Assembly: GCA_036556905.1 (NCBI GenBank)
Contig: DATBIM010000112.1
Coordinates: forward strand, 1 to 64,000
Length of the DNA stretch: 64,000 nt
Direction of reading: 5' to 3'
DNA from: 40CM-4-69-5 sp036556905
GTDB taxonomy: Bacteria; Methylomirabilota; Methylomirabilia; Rokubacteriales; CSP1-6
In this document: positions 15,496-23,486 of the stretch, one piece after another
Numbering within the stretch: position 1 is the stretch's first letter
Layout: each line of letters opens with the position of its first letter
Notes under the pieces: generated by a model
What the model was told of the DNA's origin: nothing
Database searches by the model: none
What the model saw: only the letters and a program-made list of their open reading frames with translations
Position numbers and translations under genes: made by a program

Positions 15496-16287
15496 GTGAC
15501 CGACAGCATTGTCCCCGGGGCGGGTGCGGGGTCGGGCGGGGCCGACGCGGTGATCGCCACGGTGCGCCGCTGGATGTTGGCGGCCCGGCGCATCGTCGCG
15601 CTCACCGGCGCCGGCGTCTCCACAGACTCCGGGATCCCGGACTTCCGCGGTCCCCAGGGCCTCTGGACGAAGAACCCGGAGGCCGAGAAGATGGCGACGT
15701 TCCAGCACTACGTGGCGGATCCCGAGGTTCGCAAGCGGGCCTGGCAGAATCGCCTGGAGTCGCCGGCGTGGGCGGCCGAGCCCAATCCCGGCCACCACGC
15801 CCTGGTCGCGCTGGAACGGCGCGGTCAGCTCGACACGCTCATCACCCAGAATGTCGATGGCCTGCACCAGCGCGCGGGATCCTCGCCCGCGGTGGTCGTC
15901 GAGATCCACGGCACCATGCGCTCGGTGGTGTGCCTCGCCTGCGGCGAGCAGGCGCCGACCGAGCGGGCCCTGGCGCGCGTCCGAGCCGGCGAGGCCGACC
16001 CGCCCTGTCGCTCCTGCGGGGGCATCCTCAAGACGGCCACCGTCTCGTTCGGTCAGCCCCTCGTCCCCGGGGACCTGGCGCGGGCCCAGGCGGCGGCCCG
16101 GCGCTGCGACCTGATGCTGGCGGTGGGCACGAAGCTGTCGGTCTGGCCCATCGCCGGCGTCGTGCCGGTGGCCAAGGAGAGCGGGGCCCGCGTGGTGATC
16201 GTGAACGCGGAGCCCACCGAGATGGATCAGCTTGCCGATGCGGTGCTGACCGGCTCGATCAGCGAGGTGCTGCCCCGCCTGATCTAA
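15496..16287 (+). CDS. cobB: Sir2-family NAD-dependent protein deacylase
   Basis: A 263-residue sirtuin that removes acyl groups from lysines using NAD. Motifs in order: G-A-G-V-S-T-D-S-G-I-P-D-F-R-G near residue 38, T-Q-N-V-D-G-L-H near 117, the catalytic His in V-E-I-H-G-T, a zinc site C-L-A-C ... C-R-S-C (about residues 144-176), and V-G-T-K-L-S-V-W-P. The usual GTSxxVxP motif is altered to GTKLSVWP, as in several bacterial subclasses. It starts at GTG, set by the TACAAT box; no Shine-Dalgarno site is present. Confidence 0.95.
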   Translation: MTDSIVPGAGAGSGGADAVIATVRRWMLAARRIVALTGAGVSTDSGIPDFRGPQGLWTKNPEAEKMATFQHYVADPEVRKRAWQNRLESPAWAAEPNPGHHALVALERRGQLDTLITQNVDGLHQRAGSSPAVVVEIHGTMRSVVCLACGEQAPTERALARVRAGEADPPCRSCGGILKTATVSFGQPLVPGDLARAQAAARRCDLMLAVGTKLSVWPIAGVVPVAKESGARVVIVNAEPTEMDQLADAVLTGSISEVLPRLI

Positions 16288-16314
16288 GGACCGCGCCCTG
16301 CCTGGAGGTGGCGT

Positions 16315-17310
16315 ATGCGCGTCCGTTCCGGCCTCCTGCTCGCCTCAGTCCTGGGATTCGCCGTGCCTCTCATCGCTCCCACCGCCGGTGCTCAGCCTGC
16401 GGAGAAGGTGTATCGAGTAGGGCTCCTCGGGCCGAGCAGCGCTTCGGCAGCCCAGCATCTCCTCCAGCCCTTCCGGCAAGGACTCCACGACCTGGGCTGG
16501 GTCGAGGGCCGAAACATCGTCATCGAGTATCGCTGGGCGGAGGGGAGAGTGGAACGGCTCACCGACCTGGCGAGAGAACTCGCCCGGCTCAATGTCGACG
16601 TCATCGTGAGTCCGGGCATGCCGGGGCCGCTGGCGGCCAAGCATGTCACGCCGACGACCCCAATCGTGATGGTCGCCACCGATGATCCGGTGGCGAGTGG
16701 GCTCGCGACCAGCCTGGCTCGTCCGGGCGGGAACGTTACGGGTCTGAGTCTCATGGCCCCTGAATTGGCCGGCAAGCAGCTTCAGCTCCTCAAACAAGTG
16801 GTGCCAAGGCTGGTGCGCGTCGGCATTCTCTGGAATCCGCACAGCCTCTATCCCCGGCTCGTGGTCAGGCAAGCTCGGATGGTGGCCACCGCCATGGGGA
16901 TCGAGCTGGTAAGTCTCGAGGTGCGAGGGCCCGAGGATTTCGAGCGGGCCTTCGAAGCCGCCCTGCTGAAACCGGTTGGCGCTCTCATCACGGTCGAAGA
17001 CCCTCTGACCGTGAGGCGCCGAGCGTGGATCCTAGACTTCGCGGCTCGGAGCCGGCTCCCGGCCATCTACGGATTCCGGGAGTTTGTGGACGCCGGTGGG
17101 CTCATGATGTACGGGGCCGACCTGCCGGTGCTGTTCCGGCGCTCGGCCGCCTACGTTGACCAGATTCTGAAGGGCGTGAATCCCGCCAACCTCCCGATCG
17201 AGCAGCCCACCAAGTTCGAGCTGGTGGTCAATCTCAAGACCGCGAAGGCTCTCGGACTCACCATCCCGCCGTCGCTGCTGCGGCAGGCGGCCCAGCTGAT
17301 CGAGGAGTGA
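16315..17310 (+). CDS. Orphan ABC transporter substrate-binding protein (ABC_sub_bind family)
   Basis: A 331-residue secreted protein with a signal peptide ending in TAGA at about residue 26. It aligns along its whole length with the protein at 171: V-Y-R-V-G-L-L first strand, GLHDLGWVEGRN, SLARPGGNVTGLS and a C-terminal KALGLTIPPS. It binds an unknown small ligand in the periplasm; no permease or ATPase adjoins. A GGAGG site ends five bases before the ATG. It ends beside the hairpin repeats at 17315-17433 and is convergent with the dienelactone hydrolase gene. Confidence 0.9.
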   Translation: MRVRSGLLLASVLGFAVPLIAPTAGAQPAEKVYRVGLLGPSSASAAQHLLQPFRQGLHDLGWVEGRNIVIEYRWAEGRVERLTDLARELARLNVDVIVSPGMPGPLAAKHVTPTTPIVMVATDDPVASGLATSLARPGGNVTGLSLMAPELAGKQLQLLKQVVPRLVRVGILWNPHSLYPRLVVRQARMVATAMGIELVSLEVRGPEDFERAFEAALLKPVGALITVEDPLTVRRRAWILDFAARSRLPAIYGFREFVDAGGLMMYGADLPVLFRRSAAYVDQILKGVNPANLPIEQPTKFELVVNLKTAKALGLTIPPSLLRQAAQLIEE

Positions 17311-17314
17311 ACCG

Positions 17315-17396
17315 GCGCGCCCCCTCCAGACCTATTTCCAGCCTGGAGGGGACACGCGGCGCGCCCCCTCCAGACCTGTTTCTAGCCTGGAGGGGG
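17315..17396. repeat. Two tandem hairpin repeats between convergent genes
   Basis: Two copies of a unit with 44-base spacing. Each folds into a hairpin: stem CCCCTCCAG (17321-17329) with CTGGAGGGG (17343-17351), and an 11-bp stem 17363-17373 with 17387-17397; both loops are 13 bases and begin with acct. They sit 10-90 bases past the binding-protein stop. No T-tract follows, but they could act as a two-way terminator. Confidence 0.7.
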
Positions 17397-17406
17397 CAAG
17401 AGACTC

Positions 17407-17433
17407 GCCCCCTCCAGACCTCCCCCATTCACG
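17407..17433 (+). repeat. 27-bp dispersed repeat, copy A
   Basis: This 27-bp sequence (GCCCCCTCCAG...CATTCACG) recurs exactly, in reverse orientation, at 36190-36216. Both copies lie between convergent genes. Its first 15 bases also match the left arm of the hairpins just upstream. Confidence 0.75.
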
Positions 17434-17464
17434 CGGGGTGCGACAACAGTAGCTGTCTCACCCG

Positions 17465-18139
17465 CTACCCGACGTGCTGGCGCAGGAACTCGATCGTGCG
17501 CTGGCGGGCCAGCTTGGCGCTGGGCTCGTGATAGCTGGCCCGCTGCTCGCAGCTGAAGCCGTGGCCGGCGGTGGGATAGATGTGCATGGGCACCTTGGGC
17601 TGGGCGGCCTTGATCTTCTCCCAGTGCTCCTTGGGGATCGAAGCGTCGGTCTCGCCGAAGTGCAGCAGGACCGGGCAGCGCGGCCGCTCGCTGGCGAAGT
17701 CGGCCACGGCGCCGCCGTAGTAGCCGACCGCGGCGCTGAATCCGTCGATGCGGGTGGCCGACAGCCAGGCGATCGAGCCGCCCATGCAGTAGCCGATCAC
17801 CGCGAGCTTGAGCTTGTCCTTCTGCAGGGCCTGGACGGCGGCGCGGACGTCCATGATCATGGTGTCCCAGCCGATCTTGCCGCGGATCTCACGACCCCGA
17901 ACGATGTCCGCCTGCTCGTAGCCGAGCTGGATGTTGGGCTCCACGCGATCGAAGAGCGCGGGGGCCAGCGCCACGTAGCCGTCGGCGGCGTAGCCGTCGC
18001 ACACGCCCCGGATGTGTGAGTTCACGCCGAAGATCTCCTGGATGATAACGATGCCGCCGCGGGGCTGACCCGCGGGGTTCGCGCGGTAGCCACCGAGCTT
18101 GTGGCCGTCTTCCGCCTGCAGCGTCACGTTCTGACCCAT
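17465..18139 (-). CDS. Dienelactone hydrolase family protein
   Basis: A 224-residue alpha/beta hydrolase of the carboxymethylenebutenolidase family. The nucleophile is the Cys in G-Y-C-M-G-G, the acid the Asp in F-G-E-T-D, and the base the His in A-G-H-G-F. The early I-Q-E-I-F-G-V-N segment carries the Glu that interacts with the Cys in this family. It hydrolyses lactones or small esters. It lies 67 bases beyond the dehydratase gene in the same direction with its own site (AAGGAG). It may be the last gene of the sugar-acid operon, acting on a lactone intermediate (inference). Confidence 0.85.
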   Translation of the reverse strand: MGQNVTLQAEDGHKLGGYRANPAGQPRGGIVIIQEIFGVNSHIRGVCDGYAADGYVALAPALFDRVEPNIQLGYEQADIVRGREIRGKIGWDTMIMDVRAAVQALQKDKLKLAVIGYCMGGSIAWLSATRIDGFSAAVGYYGGAVADFASERPRCPVLLHFGETDASIPKEHWEKIKAAQPKVPMHIYPTAGHGFSCEQRASYHEPSAKLARQRTIEFLRQHVG

Positions 18140-18206
18140 TCGTGCTCTCCTTTCGTGGCGTGTGTCGTGATCGCCGGGCGGTCGCTCGCCGCCGCGGCTG
18201 TTCCCC

Positions 18207-19316
18207 TCAGCTCAGCACGGCGGTCCGGTGGCGCTCGATCAGGTCGAAGTCGATGCGGGCGCCCAGGCCGGGGCCGTCGGGAGCCCGCACGAGCCCGCGC
18301 CGGTCCACCTCGATGTCCTCGGCCAGGCCGTACTTCTGGGCCCCGGCCGGCAGGAGCACCTCGAAGAACTCGCAGTTGCGGATGGCCATGGTCACGTGGA
18401 GGTTGGCCACGTTGTTCAGGGAGTTGCCGCCGTGGTGGATCTCGAAGTTCATGTGGAAGGCTTCGGCCAGGTGCGCGGTCTTCACCAGCGCCGTGATGCC
18501 ACCCTTCACGGCCACGTCGCCGCGCAGGTAGTCGGTGGCCTGCTGCACGAGCCAGGGCGCGTAGGCGGTGAGGCCGCCCGGCGCGTATTCGGTGGCCAGG
18601 ATCGGGATGGCCAGGTGCTGCTTCAGCTTCACGTAGTTCAGGATGTCGTCGTCGGCCAGCGGGTCTTCGTACCAGTGAAAGCCCAGCGCCTCGACGGCGC
18701 GGCCCACCCGCAGGGCCTCCGGGTACTGGTAGGCCCAGGTGGAGTCGAGCATCAGCGTGTAGCCGTCCCCCACGGCCCGCCGGACGGCCTGGCAGACCTC
18801 GATGTCGACGGCGGGATCGGTCGGGGGATGGATCTTGTAGGCGGTCCAGCCCTCGGCTTTAAAGCGGGCGGCCTCGGCCGCGTACTCCTGGGCGGTGGCC
18901 AGCACGGCGCTGCTGGCGTAGGCCGGGATCGTCTCGCGGTACGAGCCGAGCAGGCGATGGATGGGGAGCCCGGCGATCTTGGCGCCGAGGTCCCACAGCG
19001 CGACGTCCACCGCGCCGATGGCCCGGATGGTCGTGGCGCGATTGCGCTGCCACAACGCCTGCCAGAGCCGCTCGCGGTCCAGTGGGTCCTGGCCCACGAC
19101 GACGGGCTTGAGGTAGCGGATCAGGGAGGCCGCGTCGAGATCGGCGCCCCGCATGGCCGAGCCCAGGAAGGCGTGGCCTTCGGCTCCGCCGTCGGTGCGC
19201 ACCCGTACCAGGCCGAGCTGGCTGCGGCCCCCGAAGCGGCCGGTGTGACGGCCGTATTGCGTGGGAGGGATGCCCTCCCACGCAAACAGCGTGACGTCGA
19301 GATCGGTGATCTTCAG
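18207..19316 (-). CDS. Enolase-superfamily (mandelate racemase/muconate lactonising) enzyme, probable sugar-acid dehydratase, CTG start
   Basis: About 369 residues. The N-terminal capping domain contains Y-G-R-H-T-G-R-F-G-G. The barrel has K-I-H-P (general base region), metal ligands in M-L-D-S-T-W, W-Y-E-D-P and A-T-E-Y, and the barrel-end His in E-I-H-H-G-G. This fits an acid-sugar dehydratase such as galactarate or gluconate types. The family normally starts M-K-I-T-D; here that Met codon is CTG at 19316, two bases after the TAG of the preceding gene. No ATG, GTG or TTG lies near in frame, so CTG is the likely start. Confidence 0.85.
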   Translation of the reverse strand: MKITDLDVTLFAWEGIPPTQYGRHTGRFGGRSQLGLVRVRTDGGAEGHAFLGSAMRGADLDAASLIRYLKPVVVGQDPLDRERLWQALWQRNRATTIRAIGAVDVALWDLGAKIAGLPIHRLLGSYRETIPAYASSAVLATAQEYAAEAARFKAEGWTAYKIHPPTDPAVDIEVCQAVRRAVGDGYTLMLDSTWAYQYPEALRVGRAVEALGFHWYEDPLADDDILNYVKLKQHLAIPILATEYAPGGLTAYAPWLVQQATDYLRGDVAVKGGITALVKTAHLAEAFHMNFEIHHGGNSLNNVANLHVTMAIRNCEFFEVLLPAGAQKYGLAEDIEVDRRGLVRAPDGPGLGARIDFDLIERHRTAVLS

Positions 19317-19318
19317 AG

Positions 19319-20785
19319 CTACTTGGCCTTGGCCGCCCAGTCCGGGTGGTATTCGATTCCCACCGTCTTCATCTCGTGCATCTTTTCGCCCCAGAGTCCC
19401 CGCTGCTTGTCGCGGCCGCGGCGGTCGGTGATCTTGTCCCACTCGACCACGGCGCTGTCGAGCGCCTCCCTGGGTGACTTGCGCTTGGCCAGCGCCTCGG
19501 TGATCTCGAAGGACAGCTTGCGCGTGTACTCGTTGGCCCCGGGCAGGATCGGATCGGGTACCACGTGCGGGAAACTGATCTCGATGGCCTTGAGGTACTC
19601 GTCGGCCCCAGGGAAGGACTTCTTGAACTTATCCGAGCGCAGGTGCGAGATGCGCCAGGGGTCCATGATCGTCTTGGGGTCCATGACGATCTTGAGCGAC
19701 TGCTCCGGGTTGGACAGCATCTCCAGCACCTTCAGCGTCGCTTCCTTCTTCTGCGAGTAGATGGACACGCCCATCGCGCGGCCCGGCGTCAGCGACGGCC
19801 GATGGACGATCTTGCCGTCGATCTCGGCGCCGGGGACGATGCCGAAGCCAGCCTTGCCGATGATGAGCGACTCTGCCTTGTTGCCGACCCGCTTGCCCGT
19901 GCTCGTCCACGAGTAGAGCATCGGCACCTCGCCCTTGATCAGCATGGTCTTGGGCTCCTCCGACTCGAAGAGGAGCACGCCGGGCGGGTAGTACGGCATG
20001 GTCTTGACCATTTCTTCGAGCGCGCGGAGGCCGGCGGCCTGATTGATGAGCGGCTTCATGTTGGCGTCGAAGTACATGCCGCCGTACGAGAAGAAGCGCG
20101 CTCGCCACCAGTGGTACGAGAAACCGCTGGCGCTAGGCTTGTAGGAGGCGCCGGCGCCGAAGAGCTTCTGGTCGGAGCCGTCCCAACCCCAGCCGTGGAA
20201 GAACTGAGCCATGTCGTCCCACTGCTTCCAGGTCTTGGGCGCGGCCAGCTCGTACCCGTACTTGGCCTTGAACTTCGACTTGTTCTCGGGCCGCTCGAAG
20301 GCCACCTTGTTCCAGAACATGATGTGGATGTCGCCGTCGTAGGGAATGCTGACGAGCTTGGCATTGTGGCGCAGCATCAGCTTCTTGTAGACGTCGGGGA
20401 TGTCGTCGAGGACGAAATCGAGCTTCAGCTTCTGGATCCACGGCTCCAGGGGCTCGAGGTGACGGCCGTAGTCCGGCATGCTCGAAGGCAGGAACATAAT
20501 TAGGTCCCACGGGCTCTTGCCGCTGTTGAACTCGAGCAGGGTCTTGGCCACGAAGGGGTCGAGCGGGATGACCTCGGTCTCGATCTTGATGCCGAGCTTG
20601 TCGTAGATGTCCTGTTCCACGAGGCTCAGCGAGTACTTGACGTACTCGGCGTTGACGATGGCCCGGATGGTGGTGCCCTCGTAGGGCTTCTTGGCCTGCG
20701 CGGGGGCTTCACGGATCGCGAAGGCGGCGAGCGCGACAAGGCCGCCGAGGACGAGAGCGAGGACAGGACGCACGAGCCGCTTCAT
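19319..20785 (-). CDS. Extracellular solute-binding protein, family 1 (sugar ABC transporter)
   Basis: A 488-residue secreted binding protein with a signal peptide ending near AQA (residue 30). Its size, the early S-P-W-D-L-I-M-F segment and the later A-M-G-V-S-I-Y-S-Q-K-K segment fit maltose/sn-glycerol-type family 1 binding proteins. It delivers a sugar or sugar derivative to the two permeases encoded just upstream. AGGAGG ends five bases before the ATG. It is followed by the CTG-started dehydratase. The exact ligand is not readable; the operon suggests an acidic sugar. Confidence 0.9.
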   Translation of the reverse strand: MKRLVRPVLALVLGGLVALAAFAIREAPAQAKKPYEGTTIRAIVNAEYVKYSLSLVEQDIYDKLGIKIETEVIPLDPFVAKTLLEFNSGKSPWDLIMFLPSSMPDYGRHLEPLEPWIQKLKLDFVLDDIPDVYKKLMLRHNAKLVSIPYDGDIHIMFWNKVAFERPENKSKFKAKYGYELAAPKTWKQWDDMAQFFHGWGWDGSDQKLFGAGASYKPSASGFSYHWWRARFFSYGGMYFDANMKPLINQAAGLRALEEMVKTMPYYPPGVLLFESEEPKTMLIKGEVPMLYSWTSTGKRVGNKAESLIIGKAGFGIVPGAEIDGKIVHRPSLTPGRAMGVSIYSQKKEATLKVLEMLSNPEQSLKIVMDPKTIMDPWRISHLRSDKFKKSFPGADEYLKAIEISFPHVVPDPILPGANEYTRKLSFEITEALAKRKSPREALDSAVVEWDKITDRRGRDKQRGLWGEKMHEMKTVGIEYHPDWAAKAK

Positions 20786-20801
20786 GGGATCCTCCTGAGC
20801 C

Positions 20802-21686
20802 TCAACCCTTGGTGCCGCCCAGGGCCAGGCCCTTTACGAGGTAGCGCTGCAGAAGGAACGCGACGAGGAAAGCAGGCAGGACCCCCAGGACGACGGAGGC
20901 CGAGGCCTCGCCGTAGAAGGTGTCTGTCCCGCCGCTGGTGAACGTGGTCACCAGCACCATCATGGTCTTGGTCTCGATGCCGGTGAGGACGACGGCAAAA
21001 AGGAACTCGTTCCAGGTGGCGATGAACGAAAAGAGGGCGACCACCGCCATGCCCGGCGCGATAATCGGCATCACCACGCTGACGAGCGCGCGCAGCCGCG
21101 AGCAGCCGTCGATGAGCGCGGCCTCCTCGATCTCCACCGGGAAGTCGCGCAGGAACCCGACCAGCAGCCAGACGGCGAAGGGGATATAGACGACCGTGTA
21201 GACGATCACCAGGCCCAGGTAGGAGTTCGTGAGCCCCAGGGCCTTGTACATGATGTACAGGGGGATGATCAGCGCGATGGCCGGCAGCATGCGGAGCACC
21301 AGGAGCAGCACGCTCAGGAAGCCGCCGCCGAACCGCCAGCGGGCGATACTGTAGGCGGTGGGCAGGCTCACGGCCAGGGCGGCAAACATGCTGACCGTCG
21401 AGATGAGCAGGCTGTTGAGGAAGTAGCGGAGCCCGTTGGAGTGCGTGAAGAGCCGCGTGTAATGCGCCAGCGACGGCTCAGCGGGGATCCAGACCGGCGG
21501 GTGGGCGAAGAAGTCCTCGTTGCCTTTGAGTGAGGTGGTGACGATCCAGAAGAAGGGGCCGAGGAAGAATATCAGGGCGGCGGCCAGCCCGAGATACGTG
21601 AGGCCCTGGGCCAGCCAGCCCTGCACGCGATAACGGCTCATTCGTCGCGACGACACACTGGCTCGCTCGGCGGCAAGCACGCTCAC
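20802..21686 (-). CDS. Sugar ABC transporter permease, MalG type
   Basis: A 294-residue inner-membrane permease with six predicted helices. The EAA loop reads E-E-A-A-L-I-D-G-C-S-R, which docks the ATPase, and the protein ends L-V-K-G-L-A-L-G-G-T-K-G, the classic MalG-type tail. The GTG start at 21686 overlaps the stop of the upstream permease (GTGA); an internal ATG at the MSRYRVQ segment is an alternative. It pairs with the MalF-type permease. No ATP-binding subunit is encoded anywhere in this operon. Confidence 0.9.
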   Translation of the reverse strand: MSVLAAERASVSSRRMSRYRVQGWLAQGLTYLGLAAALIFFLGPFFWIVTTSLKGNEDFFAHPPVWIPAEPSLAHYTRLFTHSNGLRYFLNSLLISTVSMFAALAVSLPTAYSIARWRFGGGFLSVLLLVLRMLPAIALIIPLYIMYKALGLTNSYLGLVIVYTVVYIPFAVWLLVGFLRDFPVEIEEAALIDGCSRLRALVSVVMPIIAPGMAVVALFSFIATWNEFLFAVVLTGIETKTMMVLVTTFTSGGTDTFYGEASASVVLGVLPAFLVAFLLQRYLVKGLALGGTKG

Positions 21687-22591
21687 GCGGCGGCCCTCGC
21701 TTCGCGGCGACGCTGGACCAGCATAAAGACGAGCGTGAGAACGAGCACACCGATGACGATCAGATACGACAGCGCGGAGGCATAGCTCATCCGGAAATCG
21801 TTGAAACCGACGAGGTAGGTGTTGAAGGCGACGGTCTCGGTCGCCCCTCCGGGCCCACCGAAGGTGAGGATGAAGATCAGCCCGAAGAGCTTGGTGAGGT
21901 CGATCATCCGGATCATCACACCAACGGCCATCGTGAACTTGAGCAACGGGAGGGTGATGTACCAGAAGCTCTGCCACGGCGTCGCCCCGTCGGCCTTGGC
22001 CGCCTGGTAGAGCTCCTGGGGGATGGACTGCAGCCCGGCCAGCAGCACCAGCATCATGAACGGTGTGTTGTGCCAGACCTCGACCAAGACCACCGCGATC
22101 ACCGAGATCAGCGGCGTCGCGAACCAGTCGAAATAGACGTCGATGAGGCCGAGCTGCAGGCCCAGGTTGTTGATGGCCCCGTACTTGACGCCGAACATCA
22201 TTCGCCAGGCCATGGCCGCCATGACCGGGGAGACCATGGGCGGGATGGCCAACAGCGCGGTCATGATCGGGCGGGCCCGGATGGGGCGGTTGAGCATCAG
22301 GGCGATCCCGAGCCCGAGCAACAGCTCGAGCGTCAGGGACGGCACGATGATGACCGCGGTGTTCCACACGGATCCCCAGAACCGCCCATCCCGGAAGAGC
22401 GCCTCGGTGTAGTTGCTCAACCCGACGAACTCATAATCGGGCCCCACTGCCAGGTCGAAGTTCTGGAGCGACAGATAGAACGCATAGGCCAGCGGGAATA
22501 CGATGACCAGCGCGATGAGGAACAGGGAAGGGGAGGCAAACGCATACGGCTCCCACTGCTTGCGCTTCAGAGCGATCGCGGAGCGGAACAT
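21683..22591 (-). CDS. Sugar ABC transporter permease, MalF type
   Basis: A 302-residue inner-membrane permease with a first helix around residues 22-42 (P-S-L-F-L-I-A-L-V-I-V-F-P), a short periplasmic loop and five more helices. The EAA loop is Y-Q-A-A-K-A-D-G-A-T. It forms the transport channel with the MalG-type subunit. The ATG at 22591 is chosen because GGGAGGG precedes it; an in-frame upstream ATG at 22612 is less well placed. It heads the transport part of the operon, behind the promoter and palindrome at 22630-22665. Confidence 0.9.
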   Translation of the reverse strand: MFRSAIALKRKQWEPYAFASPSLFLIALVIVFPLAYAFYLSLQNFDLAVGPDYEFVGLSNYTEALFRDGRFWGSVWNTAVIIVPSLTLELLLGLGIALMLNRPIRARPIMTALLAIPPMVSPVMAAMAWRMMFGVKYGAINNLGLQLGLIDVYFDWFATPLISVIAVVLVEVWHNTPFMMLVLLAGLQSIPQELYQAAKADGATPWQSFWYITLPLLKFTMAVGVMIRMIDLTKLFGLIFILTFGGPGGATETVAFNTYLVGFNDFRMSYASALSYLIVIGVLVLTLVFMLVQRRREARAAA

Positions 22592-22629
22592 CCGGCCCTC
22601 CCCTCGGCCCATCCCTGGCGGCCGGGACC

Positions 22630-22665
22630 CGCGCAGAATCTGCGCGACCCCCGCAGCCTTGTCAA
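22630..22665 (-). promoter_or_regulatory. Promoter TTGACA-17-CAGATT with a 17-bp palindrome over the -10 box
   Basis: On the minus strand TTGACA (22660-22665) and CAGATT (22637-22642) are 17 bases apart, upstream of the MalF-type permease. The -10 box lies inside a perfect 8-bp-arm palindrome (CGCGCAGA-n-TCTGCGCG, 22630-22646), a good operator candidate. The TTGACA includes the TGA stop of the isomerase gene. A GC-rich terminator hairpin is the alternative reading. Confidence 0.5.
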
Positions 22666-23486
22666 GGGGTAGGCGCCGATTTCACCAGAGCCTCGCGCCC
22701 GGCGAGCATGTCGTCGAGCGTCCCGAAGGCCATCATGTAGTGCCCGCGGTAGCCGGCGCCCTCGATGCGCCGGAACATGCGGGGAAAGTCGATAGTGCCC
22801 TCGCCCGGGCGCAGGTGCTGCTCCCAGCGACCGTGGCTGTCGGCCAGGCGTACCTCGCCGCAGCGGCGGATGTCCATGGCGTCGAGAAAACCGTCGATGC
22901 CGTCGGGGACGAGATGGGCGTGGTTGACCGTGAAGGCCCAACCCAGGTTCGGTGAGGAGATCCGGCCGAAGTACTCGCGGCATTCCTTGAGATCGTGGGC
23001 GAGGTAGCGCACCTCGGCATGCTCGGGCTCGCGGTTGAGGTTCTCGAGGAGAAGGCGCACGTTCGCCCGCTCGGCCAGGGCGGCCGCGCGCTGCAGGCGC
23101 TCGAGGCTCGCCGCCTGCCGCGCCGGGTAGTCGCTGGAGAAGTGGTAGCCGGCGTGAACCACAACCCACTCCGCGCCCAGGCGCCCGGCCAGCTCGACGT
23201 AGGTCTGCAGATAGCGGTCGGTGGCTTCGGCCATGAGCGGCGAGGTCTCGGCCACGTTGACGGCGGAGGACGAGTGGAGCCCGACGTGGAGCTGGTGGCG
23301 CTCGCAGGCGCTCCGCAGGGCGGCCACCCGGGCCTCTGTCCAGGTGGCGGGCGCGTTGGGATGATCGGGCGCGCCTTCCAGGCAGCAGTCGACGTAATGG
23401 ACATGATGGGCGACGGCCCAGGCGAGGCCGTCCTCGAGCGGCCGTCGTCCCCCCAGGTCCACCCCGATCCGGTCGCGCAGCGTCAA
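22662..23486 (-). CDS. Sugar phosphate isomerase/epimerase-like TIM-barrel protein
   Basis: A 274-residue xylose-isomerase-like (AP endonuclease 2 superfamily) barrel. Metal-site candidates are the His in V-V-H-A-G-Y-H, the Glu in L-L-L-E-N-L-N, the Asp and His in L-A-D-S-H-G and the Glu after the final strand. Such enzymes isomerise or epimerise sugars or their acids. The TTG start overlaps the stop of the preceding dehydrogenase (TTGA), so the genes are translationally coupled. It lies between the dehydrogenases and the transporter genes. Confidence 0.85.
   Translation of the reverse strand: MTLRDRIGVDLGGRRPLEDGLAWAVAHHVHYVDCCLEGAPDHPNAPATWTEARVAALRSACERHQLHVGLHSSSAVNVAETSPLMAEATDRYLQTYVELAGRLGAEWVVVHAGYHFSSDYPARQAASLERLQRAAALAERANVRLLLENLNREPEHAEVRYLAHDLKECREYFGRISSPNLGWAFTVNHAHLVPDGIDGFLDAMDIRRCGEVRLADSHGRWEQHLRPGEGTIDFPRMFRRIEGAGYRGHYMMAFGTLDDMLAGREALVKSAPTP

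Noticed and set aside
14883..15623. Upstream extension of murB in the same frame
   Set aside because: The frame is open, but this region encodes the PdxH-like protein in another frame; MurB homology begins only at the GTG at 14882.
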